Part shown: one piece after another, positions 17,295 to 24,195 of the stretch
How positions within the stretch are numbered: position 1 is the first letter of the stretch
How the letters are laid out: each line of letters begins with the position of its first letter
NCBI GenBank assembly: GCA_910579395.1
Contig: CAJTUC010000033.1
Location: 1 to 38,311 of the forward strand
DNA: 38,311 nt
Origin: an uncultured Lachnospiraceae bacterium
GTDB taxonomy: Bacteria > Bacillota > Clostridia > Lachnospirales > Lachnospiraceae
Reading direction: 5' to 3'
The notes under the pieces: model-generated
Told to the model about the DNA's origin: nothing
Databases searched by the model: none
What the model saw: only the letters and a program-made list of their open reading frames with translations
Position numbers and translations under genes: made by a program

Positions 17295-18332
17295 TCAGCC
17301 TTCCCCTGCCTCCGCAAACGGCGTTGCCTCACCATTACTGATCACGCGGTATGTACGGATAGCTTCTTTTTCCATCTTCTTCTGCATATAGATCGTTTCA
17401 TATTCCGAACGCCTTGCATGGTACTGAGTATCCTGCAGAAGCTTTCTGTTCGCGGCAATGACATCCGCCACCAGTCCGATCATCAGGGTCAAAAAACCGA
17501 TGATGATGAGCGTACAGCCTAAAATCAGAGACTGCACATGGCCGCTGGCCAGTCCTACCGCCATATAATATAAGAACCGGAACCCGATCAACAGACCGAT
17601 GACCGTCGGTATCACTGCCAGAAAAGTGAATGCTTTCAGCGGTTTATACATCATATAGGCCCGCAGAATCGTCAGCATACTCTTTTTTACATAACCCCAG
17701 ATACTGTTAAAAAGTCTCGACGGGCGGAGTTCGCCGTTCGTCCGGACCGGTACGCTCGTGATCGCCATCCGTTCCCGTCCGGCCTGCACGATCGTCTCCA
17801 GCGTATAAGTATAATCATTGACCACATTGATGCGCATTGCAGCCTCTCTGCTGAAAGCCCGGAAGCCGCTGGGCGCGTCCGGTATATCCGTATTGGAAGC
17901 CTGTCTGACGACCCAGCTTCCGAAATGCTGTAGTTTCTTCTTGATAAAGGAAAAATGTTCCGTTTCATCAATCGGCCTTGCTCCGATGACCATATCCGCC
18001 TTCCCGTCGAGAATCGGCTGTACGAGCTTCTGAATATCGTCCCCGCAGTACTGGTTGTCCGCATCCGTATTGACAATGATATCCGCACCGTTACGAAGGC
18101 ATCCGTCCAGGCCTGCCATAAATCCTTTTGCAAGTCCTTTATTCTGTTTGAAGTTCACGACGTGGTGCACGCCCCATTTTTTTGCCACCGCCACGGTGTC
18201 ATCCTGGCTGCCATCGTTGATGATCAGATATTCGATCTCATCAATCCCCTCTATTTTCTTTGGCAGCGCATTCAGCGCGATCTCCAGAGTCTCCGCCTCG
18301 TTATAACATGGAATTTGAATGATCAGCTTCAT
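17295..18332 (-). CDS. GtrB/DPM-like GT2 with two C-terminal membrane helices
   Basis: This 345-residue protein has a GT-A domain with IQIPCYNEAETL, INDGSQDDT, NTDADNQYCG (DxD) and SGFRAFSREAAMR, then two hydrophobic helices at about residues 230-255 and 265-292. This is the layout of dolichyl- or undecaprenyl-phosphate sugar synthases. It would load a sugar onto undecaprenyl phosphate for use on the outer face, and the adjacent GT-C-like gene at 18469-20349 is the obvious consumer. The codons are GC-richer than those of the genes from 17 kb leftwards. The start at 18332 has AAAGG with an ATGGTTAT leader between it and the ATG. Confidence 0.85.
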   Translation of the reverse strand: MKLIIQIPCYNEAETLEIALNALPKKIEGIDEIEYLIINDGSQDDTVAVAKKWGVHHVVNFKQNKGLAKGFMAGLDGCLRNGADIIVNTDADNQYCGDDIQKLVQPILDGKADMVIGARPIDETEHFSFIKKKLQHFGSWVVRQASNTDIPDAPSGFRAFSREAAMRINVVNDYTYTLETIVQAGRERMAITSVPVRTNGELRPSRLFNSIWGYVKKSMLTILRAYMMYKPLKAFTFLAVIPTVIGLLIGFRFLYYMAVGLASGHVQSLILGCTLIIIGFLTLMIGLVADVIAANRKLLQDTQYHARRSEYETIYMQKKMEKEAIRTYRVISNGEATPFAEAGEG

Positions 18333-18427
18333 CTAATAACCATACCTTTCCCTCAACCCGCGAGCTTTGGGCCGACGCCAAAAGCGCCCTGCGCCAGATT
18401 TGCAGTTGAAAAATTTATCTCTCGAAC

Positions 18428-18462
18428 GTCTGGCCGTCATTCTATGACCATGCCGGCCAGAC
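18428..18462 (-). terminator. hairpin just after the GT-C-like gene
   Basis: GTCTGGCCG (18428-18436) pairs with CGGCCAGAC (18454-18462), and an inner GTCAT/ATGAC pair tightens the loop. It starts seven bases after the stop of the gene at 18469. No U run follows directly (UUUUU comes about 15 bases on), so it may be a partial terminator or an mRNA-stabilising end. Confidence 0.5.
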
Positions 18463-18468
18463 TTCCGG

Positions 18469-20349
18469 TTATTTTATCAAGAATAATACAAAGGAATTAC
18501 TTTCTACGCATTTTTCATATGTACATCCACCTGCCTGCTCTGGCGGGCACTCAACTTTTCCTTCCAGCACCGCGAGATATGGGCTTTTCGCATCAAGGAT
18601 TAGAAATCCTCTCTCCGGCAAGATCATTTCCAATGTCTCCCATACCGCTTCTTCACCGGACACATCCTTTTCCTGAAGGATTCCAATTTTCTGATCCCGC
18701 ATGGCAAATTGAATCAGATCAATGTAAGCCGTTCCGCCGCCATACAGATACCAGACCGGAACATCGGCGTTTTCCGCCACATATTCCTCTATATATTCAC
18801 AGACCTTTAAATCGTAGTAATCCGAATCATTATAGATCCATGTGTATTTTCTACATAAACAGACCGTGAGCAGCAGTTCCATCAAAAGAACGACCGCCGC
18901 CGCGCAGATATCCTGCCGCCAATAACGGCTGATATAAACGCTTCCATATACAATTGTCATCAGCAGAAGTCCAAATAAACAGGCTTTCACAAACTCCGGA
19001 AGTACCTGATAAGAATAGACGCTTTCCGATAAATAATTAAGCCCTGTCGCAAAGACGCCCCGCATGACATTTGATTCACTATGTAATGCCGTCCAAAGCG
19101 TGATAACGAACAACACCGTGGAAATGCCCACACTGCATCCGAACATTTTCCAGGGATGACTGCATTTCAACAATTCCAAGATGCCAATTCCCATAAAAAC
19201 AGGCAGTAAATACTCGCTGTATCTGCCATAAATAATACTATCCAACCGCCAGGAACCCCTTGCATAAACTGCAGCGACCAGGAACTGTCCGAGCATCGTC
19301 AGCAAAAGAAAGCAACAAAACCAATCCTTAGTTTTTTCCTCTTCCACTGTTTTCCTATCCGCAGCATTTTTGTTAAAAATGTCATGCAGTAAAGCAGCCG
19401 TTCTCCTGATACAAAGTATCACCGCCGGATAAAACAGGCCAAAAGAAGCCATTCCAAAATAATACAGCTTCCCTGCGCAGCTCTGTAAAAACTGCTTCAT
19501 CCCCTCCATCGTCAGGATTTCTTTCAGGGCTTGGAGTTTTCCGGTATAATCATTAACCGCCATCTTTTCGGCATCCGCCGTCGCATAGACGTTATTTATC
19601 ACGATATTTTTGAACCCGATTCCAACGGCCGCACCAATCATAAGCGCTGCTCCGGCTATAAGCACCAGCTTTCGATACTGCGGCTTATGCCATAGATAAA
19701 AAACCGTGATCAGTACGGCAGCCGCAATGGCTCCCACCGTACGCATATGCACAAAGTGTAAATACAAAAATGCTATTGATAATAGCAATATACGAAACAT
19801 TATAACTATCGTTTTCGTATCTTCTAATAACAAAAGAAACTGATAACAGATGAACACATACAGAAACGCAATAAGGGTTTCCGCCAGTGTCGTCTGTGTA
19901 TAAAAGGTCCATGCCGGATAGAACGCCGCTGCACCGACAGCAAATACCACCTGCATTTTCCTGCTGTGTACCTCTTTCTTGCTGCAATCCGCCGGGCAAT
20001 AAAGTCTTTGGAAGATTCCCCATAACAGACCAACACAAATACACTGTAAACTCATATTCAGGAACACCGCTGCCCGGTAAGCCATAACGCCGTCATGGAA
20101 GAGCCACAGGACCGGCGCCAGAAGCAGACTGTAACCAAAAGAATAATAATATCCGAGGGACGCCACATCGGACCAGTCATACCCAATCCACTGTGCCGCG
20201 CTCGCCCAGTAACCGAATTCATCCGGATAAACGGAAAATCCATACAATCTGTGCACGCTGTATTGGTAGATACAGAAAATGAGCACAACAAAGAACAGGA
20301 GATACCGGAAGAAGAAATTTCTTCTCCCAGTCTCCATATCATGTTTCAT
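18469..20349 (-). CDS. large GT-C-like membrane protein, paralogue of the gene at 10326-12113
   Basis: This protein of about 626 residues has roughly a dozen membrane helices and a soluble C-terminal part. The acidic loop YPDEFGYWASAAQWIGYDWS near residue 45 corresponds to the GT-C catalytic loop. It shares DEFGYW, the SLGYYYSFGYSLLLAPV region, and a later ARGSWRLDSIIYGRYSEYLLPV segment with its paralogue (GDTRIDQLLYGRYMENI there). It is probably a polyprenyl-phosphate-sugar dependent transferase working with the GtrB-like gene downstream. The start is uncertain: ATG 20349 comes four bases after the upstream stop, ATG 20337 is an alternative, and no good ribosome site is seen, so coupling is likely. 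Confidence 0.68.
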   Translation of the reverse strand: MKHDMETGRRNFFFRYLLFFVVLIFCIYQYSVHRLYGFSVYPDEFGYWASAAQWIGYDWSDVASLGYYYSFGYSLLLAPVLWLFHDGVMAYRAAVFLNMSLQCICVGLLWGIFQRLYCPADCSKKEVHSRKMQVVFAVGAAAFYPAWTFYTQTTLAETLIAFLYVFICYQFLLLLEDTKTIVIMFRILLLSIAFLYLHFVHMRTVGAIAAAVLITVFYLWHKPQYRKLVLIAGAALMIGAAVGIGFKNIVINNVYATADAEKMAVNDYTGKLQALKEILTMEGMKQFLQSCAGKLYYFGMASFGLFYPAVILCIRRTAALLHDIFNKNAADRKTVEEEKTKDWFCCFLLLTMLGQFLVAAVYARGSWRLDSIIYGRYSEYLLPVFMGIGILELLKCSHPWKMFGCSVGISTVLFVITLWTALHSESNVMRGVFATGLNYLSESVYSYQVLPEFVKACLFGLLLMTIVYGSVYISRYWRQDICAAAVVLLMELLLTVCLCRKYTWIYNDSDYYDLKVCEYIEEYVAENADVPVWYLYGGGTAYIDLIQFAMRDQKIGILQEKDVSGEEAVWETLEMILPERGFLILDAKSPYLAVLEGKVECPPEQAGGCTYEKCVESNSFVLFLIK

Positions 20350-20353
20350 CAAA

Positions 20354-21046
20354 TTAGTATTTGATGATCGCATATGCACCCTGTCCACCTGTTGTCGCAA
20401 AAGTTACAACATTCGGATTTGTGCTGGTATTGGGCAGAACCGTTACTGTTCCACCGGGACGTACGCAGATAACTGCATAGGTCTTACCAGCCTGTACAAA
20501 AGATTTCGGAATACCGAAACTCATTGTTATCGGTGCGCCGTCTGCAGAAAGCAGACCGAATTTTCCGCCTTTTACAAAGCCGAGCTCAACATTGATGTAA
20601 GGACCTACAGCCGCGCCAAGCGCCTCTGCTGCCTGATTGATCGCAGCAGCCGCAAGCGGGCTCTTCTTTACATCCATGTTGTAAACGCGTGCATAAGGGG
20701 TTTCCCCTGCACCCAGGTTGTAGCTGCTTGCAATGTTCGCAGTACTTGTGCTGATTGCAACACCGTTTACGCTCGTTGCAAGGTATACACCATTTACAGA
20801 AGTCGTCACACCCGCTACGGAGCTGCTGGACGGAATCTGTGCGATGCTGCTTACCGCAGAACCGCCTTCGTCGTTATCGCCAATGGATTCATTGACAATT
20901 TCAACGACTTCTTCTTCAACACTGGGCTTGCCTGGTGTCTCGCTGCCACCCGGTGTCTCGCTGGCAAAAACGCCCATGCACGGTGCCGCTACAAGAGCTG
21001 CCGTCAAAGCGCCTGCCATAAGTTTTTGAATGAATTTTGCTTTCAT
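20354..21046 (-). CDS. secreted protein with signal peptide, unknown function
   Basis: This 230-residue protein has GAGGAGGAAGGAG before its ATG, the strongest ribosome site in the window. A clear Sec signal peptide (KFIQKLMAGALTAALVAAPC) ends near ASETPG at residue 29. An acidic, Pro/Glu-rich linker follows (residues 30-65), then a Ser/Thr/Val-rich domain with TSVNGV repeated twice, and a C-terminal domain ending FATTGGQGAYAIIKY. There is no LPXTG anchor and no enzyme motif. It is the first gene behind the promoter at 21220-21248 and runs directly into the polysaccharide genes, so it may be a surface partner of the glycan. High expression is likely. Confidence 0.75.
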   Translation of the reverse strand: MKAKFIQKLMAGALTAALVAAPCMGVFASETPGGSETPGKPSVEEEVVEIVNESIGDNDEGGSAVSSIAQIPSSSSVAGVTTSVNGVYLATSVNGVAISTSTANIASSYNLGAGETPYARVYNMDVKKSPLAAAAINQAAEALGAAVGPYINVELGFVKGGKFGLLSADGAPITMSFGIPKSFVQAGKTYAVICVRPGGTVTVLPNTSTNPNVVTFATTGGQGAYAIIKY

Positions 21047-21079
21047 TCTCCTTCCTCCTCTTAAAATATTTATTTGTGC

Positions 21080-21103
21080 CGCGGAGCAATGTTTGCCTCC
21101 GCG
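21080..21103 (-). promoter_or_regulatory. leader hairpin before the secreted-protein gene
   Basis: CGCGGAG and CTCCGCG form a perfect 7-bp stem with a 10-base loop in the 5' untranslated RNA, about 34 bases before the start codon. It could protect the mRNA 5' end or be regulatory. Confidence 0.5.
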
Positions 21104-21219
21104 TATCCACCTGTTGTATTAGCATCCATATGTATCTCTGCTGTCAATATTGTCATTTTTGCTATTAAAAAAATCTTTTATACACATAAAATGCTATTTT
21201 TGATATACTTTCAGTATTT

Positions 21220-21248
21220 ATAATATGCTACTATGAATATATTTTCAA
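21220..21248 (-). promoter_or_regulatory. sigma-A type promoter for the secreted protein and polysaccharide locus
   Basis: On the minus strand TTGAAA (21243-21248) and TATTAT (21220-21225) are separated by 17 bases. Transcription would start near 21212, leaving a leader of about 165 bases before the ATG at 21046. The region lies between divergent genes, so the XRE regulator encoded at 21387 could control it. Confidence 0.6.
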
Positions 21249-21386
21249 GTATTTTTTGTAATACAATCCACGGGAATACAATCCTCGATTATCTGCACAC
21301 AGGAATTTCGCAAAAAGGATGACGAATGAGGCTCTGAAGACTGGGCATTCTATTAAGATACAGGTAAAAGGGAGTGTGACAACGAA

Positions 21387-21872
21387 ATGTCAGAAAAACC
21401 ATTGGAAAAATATTTAAAAGAGCTTCGTAAGTCTTACAACTATTCACAGGAATATGTCGCATCGCAACTGAATATCACAAGGCAGACTTACTCGCATTAT
21501 GAGACAGGGCGTATTACACCGCCCGTAGATTCGCTATACAATTTATCAAGATTATATAAAGTTCCTCTGAACAGTTTTCTGGAACTTTCCATCCATCATC
21601 CGGAGAATGAAGAGCATTCCATAAACACATCCAACAGAAACAAATCGGAATGTGACGACATAAATGAATTTCTAAAACATATAAGTATTCCTGAAAACAG
21701 CAAAAAATTCAAGTTCTTAAAAAGGCAGGAAAAACTCGTTCTCTACTACTATCAACTGCTGGATGACCGGGATCAGGAAGATATCCTCTCCTTTATGAAA
21801 GTGAAATGCCGCAACCGGAAAAAAAATACGCAAAGAAATGCCGCAACCGCAGATATGCCTGTTGTCGAATAA
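21387..21872 (+). CDS. XRE-family transcriptional regulator
   Basis: This 161-residue protein has an N-terminal Cro/C1-type helix-turn-helix at residues 7-62, with LRKSYNYSQEYVASQLNITRQTYSHYETGRITPPVDSLYNLSRLYKVPLN, a full match to the HTH_3 pattern. The rest is charged and helical and ends in a basic segment (KCRNRKKN). AAGGGAG precedes the ATG at 21387. It is divergent from the polysaccharide operon, with a 340-bp shared upstream region. This fits a local regulator, but could equally be independent. In that region AATACAATCC occurs twice (21260 and 21275), a possible operator. Confidence 0.85.
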   Translation: MSEKPLEKYLKELRKSYNYSQEYVASQLNITRQTYSHYETGRITPPVDSLYNLSRLYKVPLNSFLELSIHHPENEEHSINTSNRNKSECDDINEFLKHISIPENSKKFKFLKRQEKLVLYYYQLLDDRDQEDILSFMKVKCRNRKKNTQRNAATADMPVVE

Positions 21873-21884
21873 AAAATCATCGCT

Positions 21885-21942
21885 CGACAGCGACGATTCT
21901 GAGAATGCTCCGCATTCTCCCCTGAAATGATTCAGGCTGTCG
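21885..21942 (+). terminator. structured multi-hairpin after the XRE gene
   Basis: An outer pair CGACAGC (21885-21891) with GCTGTCG (21936-21942) encloses two perfect hairpins, GAGAATGC/GCATTCTC (21901-21919) and CCTGAA/TTCAGG (21921-21936, sharing one base with the outer stem). It forms a branched structure 13 bases after the XRE stop. A U run is lacking, so this is at best a weak terminator; it may be a palindromic repeat. Confidence 0.4.
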
Positions 21943-21964
21943 CAATTTCCTATAGAATAAAAAA

Positions 21965-21979
21965 GCGCCCGCAGGGCGC
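21965..21979 (-). terminator. second terminator hairpin of the three-gene operon
   Basis: GCGCCC/GGGCGC with a three-base loop. In the minus-strand transcript it is followed by six U. It backs up the hairpin at 21988-22021. Confidence 0.8.
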
Positions 21980-21987
21980 GCTAAAAA

Positions 21988-22021
21988 CCCTCAGGGACTT
22001 ATTTTACAAAGTTCCTGAGGG
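21988..22021 (-). terminator. Rho-independent terminator overlapping the end of the three-gene operon
   Basis: The stem arms 21988-22000 and 22009-22021 pair over 13 bases with one mismatch and are followed by five U on the minus strand. The hairpin includes the last codons and stop of the gene at 22004. Confidence 0.85.
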
Positions 22022-22570
22022 AATTTCATTCAGTTCTTTCTGCAGTTTTCTGATTGCCTTATTCAAATCCGCCGGCACCTTTTCCACATTAAACTTTTTC
22101 TGTCGTATAGCAGTCTTCACCAAATCTTTAATTTTTCCTTCTGCATAATCGACGAGATAAATACTCATATTATTATCACGCTCCATTGTTTTTTTATATG
22201 CTTCCAGACATTTAGATAGATTTTCAATATTTACATTCACAATATCATAATGGAAATCCTGCATTTCTTCATAAGGAATCTCCATGCCCGGATATGTCTG
22301 CTCATATTTAAGACCGATTGTATTGAGAATCTCCGTATCCAATATAATGAATTCCATACTTGAAAGTTTTGAGGAAGTTGTAGCAATCGCCAGAACCGCT
22401 CTATCCAGTTCATTCAGATCATTAATCATATAGGTAGACAACGCACTATGCTTTGTACGAAACTCTGTTGTCGGCACATCTGCACTCTGATGCAGATAGT
22501 CCGTATTCGTTATATTTTCAATATGCTCAATACTCTCATCTTTTAATATCTTTCGTACCAAAAAAGGCAT
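22004..22570 (-). CDS. hypothetical protein, third gene of an unknown operon
   Basis: This 188-residue protein has no signal peptide or membrane helix. The middle has a beta-like segment SSMEFIILDTEILNTIGL followed by YEQTYPGMEIPYEEMQDFHYDIVNVNIENLSKCLEAYKKTM; the C-terminus is helical and basic. No catalytic motif or family was recognised. It starts just after the stop of the second gene (GTGAGAA spacer before the ATG), so it is co-translated. Two tandem terminators close the operon behind it. Confidence 0.7.
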   Translation of the reverse strand: MPFLVRKILKDESIEHIENITNTDYLHQSADVPTTEFRTKHSALSTYMINDLNELDRAVLAIATTSSKLSSMEFIILDTEILNTIGLKYEQTYPGMEIPYEEMQDFHYDIVNVNIENLSKCLEAYKKTMERDNNMSIYLVDYAEGKIKDLVKTAIRQKKFNVEKVPADLNKAIRKLQKELNEIPSGTL

Positions 22571-22573
22571 TTC

Positions 22574-23290
22574 TCACGTTCCATCCCTTTCAAGATATTC
22601 AATAACCTGCTCCGCATACTTCTGAAAACGGGTCTCTTCAAAATGCAGCGATTTTATAATTTCTATTCCCTCTTTGGAATTCCAACGCTCATACAGCTGT
22701 ATCCCCTTCTTCACCACATATTTATTCTTATGGCGCATGACTCCCAGTGCCATGACCTGACCGGAAGGCTTGACATCATCATAGGGCAATATGGACAATA
22801 GTTCCAACACCCCCTTTAGAACATGCGTATCTTCCCTGGGAAAATATGCCAGATAAATATCCATAAGAGCAGACATCACCGCTTCTTTATTCTGATTGAA
22901 TAAATCTTTTATAAACTGTTCCGTCCTTGATATCTCTCCGTCAATGAACTCATCCGCGATGATGCTATTCAGCAGCTGCATCTTGCAGTTATTGACGAAC
23001 ATCTTCCTCTCTTCCTGAAAATAAGATAGAGATGAACCTGAATCCTGATTTATACTGTTATCTTCATCATCCTGTATCAATAGACTGTCAATTTTATCTT
23101 CTTCATTATCTTCTATCCGGAAACTCGGAACTGTCCTGCACAAACTCTGCCCTGTCGTAATATCCTCATCATCACTCTGCGCAGAAAAATCCCAGAAAAC
23201 CGATTTCTGATCAAGGCTGCGAAAAGCATATTTTATGGTAAGATCAGAATTTTCTATATTATTTCCCGCATATGTCGTATCGTACATCAT
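22574..23290 (-). CDS. hypothetical protein with acidic linker and HEAT-like C-terminus
   Basis: This 238-residue protein has GAGGG before its ATG. It has an N-terminal part with aromatic residues (IKYAFRSLDQKSVFWDF), then a low-complexity acidic stretch at about residues 60-85 rich in D, E, N and S that looks disordered. A helical second half follows whose pattern (VMALGVMRHKNKYVVKKGIQLYERW and FQKYAEQVIEYLE) resembles short HEAT/ARM-like repeats. No family was recognised. It is the middle gene of the three-gene operon; a scaffold or adaptor role is a guess from the repeat-like helices. Confidence 0.68.
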   Translation of the reverse strand: MMYDTTYAGNNIENSDLTIKYAFRSLDQKSVFWDFSAQSDDEDITTGQSLCRTVPSFRIEDNEEDKIDSLLIQDDEDNSINQDSGSSLSYFQEERKMFVNNCKMQLLNSIIADEFIDGEISRTEQFIKDLFNQNKEAVMSALMDIYLAYFPREDTHVLKGVLELLSILPYDDVKPSGQVMALGVMRHKNKYVVKKGIQLYERWNSKEGIEIIKSLHFEETRFQKYAEQVIEYLERDGT

Positions 23291-23299
23291 TAAAGCCCT

Positions 23300-24022
23300 C
23301 TATTGTTCTATATAAGCCTGAAAATCTGATAACATCTCATGAATTTTTTCCTGCGCTGCAACAGTATATGCGCCAAAATCCTTCGGAATAAATCTCATCT
23401 GTTTGCTATCTGATACTGTATTAACATCGCAGGTAACGAGCAGTTTATTCTTATTTTCCCTTGTATCAATATTGACGTTCAGAACCACATTACTTTTTTC
23501 TCTTTTCCCATCACCAAATTCAACGGTATCGATATTCGCAAGACGCACCAACTGCATTTTCACATTTCTTTCTGCAAATTGTGAAAGACCAAATGTATTC
23601 TCCGTTATAATCTTACGAATATTAGAATCTGTCAAATCATATCCAACGCTGCAATAAAGTCCCAACCGCCTGCCTCTGACATCCTCCAATACGCCAAAAA
23701 CACATTGAGCCAACTTCGCTGCCGTTTCGCATACATTTTCTATCCGATAGTATTCAATGGTTCCTTTTTTATAAGAATACTTAAAATCAATGCGTTCTAT
23801 CATAATATTTATTGTCCAGCATTCATCATTTGAAATCATATGAATACGCTTTCCTATTGAGGCCTCGCCCTTAGTCTCGTCAAAAAGCCCAACATCTATC
23901 GTTCCCGGAATAAATCCATATTCCTTTAACGCTTCCGCCAGCCTGAGAACCAATTCGCTTTCCGGCACAATACCTTCATAATTTCCAAATATACTCATTT
24001 GACAAGTACGCAATATTGACAT
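23300..24022 (-). CDS. hypothetical protein, possibly TIGR04255-like, first gene of the operon
   Basis: This 240-residue soluble alpha/beta protein starts at the ATG at 24022, five to six bases after GGAGGG; an upstream ATG at 24046 lacks a good site and lies only about 16 bases from the predicted transcription start. The order of segments (a strand ending IGKRIHMISN, WTINIMIERIDFKY, a helix ENVCETAAKLAQCVFGVL, then RRLGLYCSVGYDLTD) is reminiscent of TIGR04255 proteins, which occur sporadically in defence-type neighbourhoods. The resemblance is weak and needs a profile search. There is no transmembrane part. Confidence 0.65.
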   Translation of the reverse strand: MSILRTCQMSIFGNYEGIVPESELVLRLAEALKEYGFIPGTIDVGLFDETKGEASIGKRIHMISNDECWTINIMIERIDFKYSYKKGTIEYYRIENVCETAAKLAQCVFGVLEDVRGRRLGLYCSVGYDLTDSNIRKIITENTFGLSQFAERNVKMQLVRLANIDTVEFGDGKREKSNVVLNVNIDTRENKNKLLVTCDVNTVSDSKQMRFIPKDFGAYTVAAQEKIHEMLSDFQAYIEQ

Positions 24023-24068
24023 CTCGCCCTCCAAACTCTCCTTCATCTGTTCTTCTACTGATTATCAA

Positions 24069-24097
24069 ATTATAACATTAATACACTTAAATGTAAA
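24069..24097 (-). promoter_or_regulatory. sigma-A promoter of the three-gene operon
   Basis: On the minus strand TTTACA (24092-24097) and a perfect TATAAT (24069-24074) are 17 bases apart. The predicted start is near 24062, 40 bases before the ATG at 24022. Confidence 0.8.
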
Positions 24098-24137
24098 CAT
24101 TATTGCACATTTTATATTTTATTCTTACACTTGAAAA

Positions 24138-24169
24138 ATTCCTCCGCACCGACCCCGGTACGGAGGAAT
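24138..24169 (-). terminator. Rho-independent terminator of secDF
   Basis: A 14-bp stem (24138-24151 with 24156-24169) whose only imperfection is a G-U pair on the minus strand, followed by five U. It lies 27 bases after the secDF stop. Confidence 0.9.
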
Positions 24170-24195
24170 CATCATAATTATCTGATTTTCTATCC

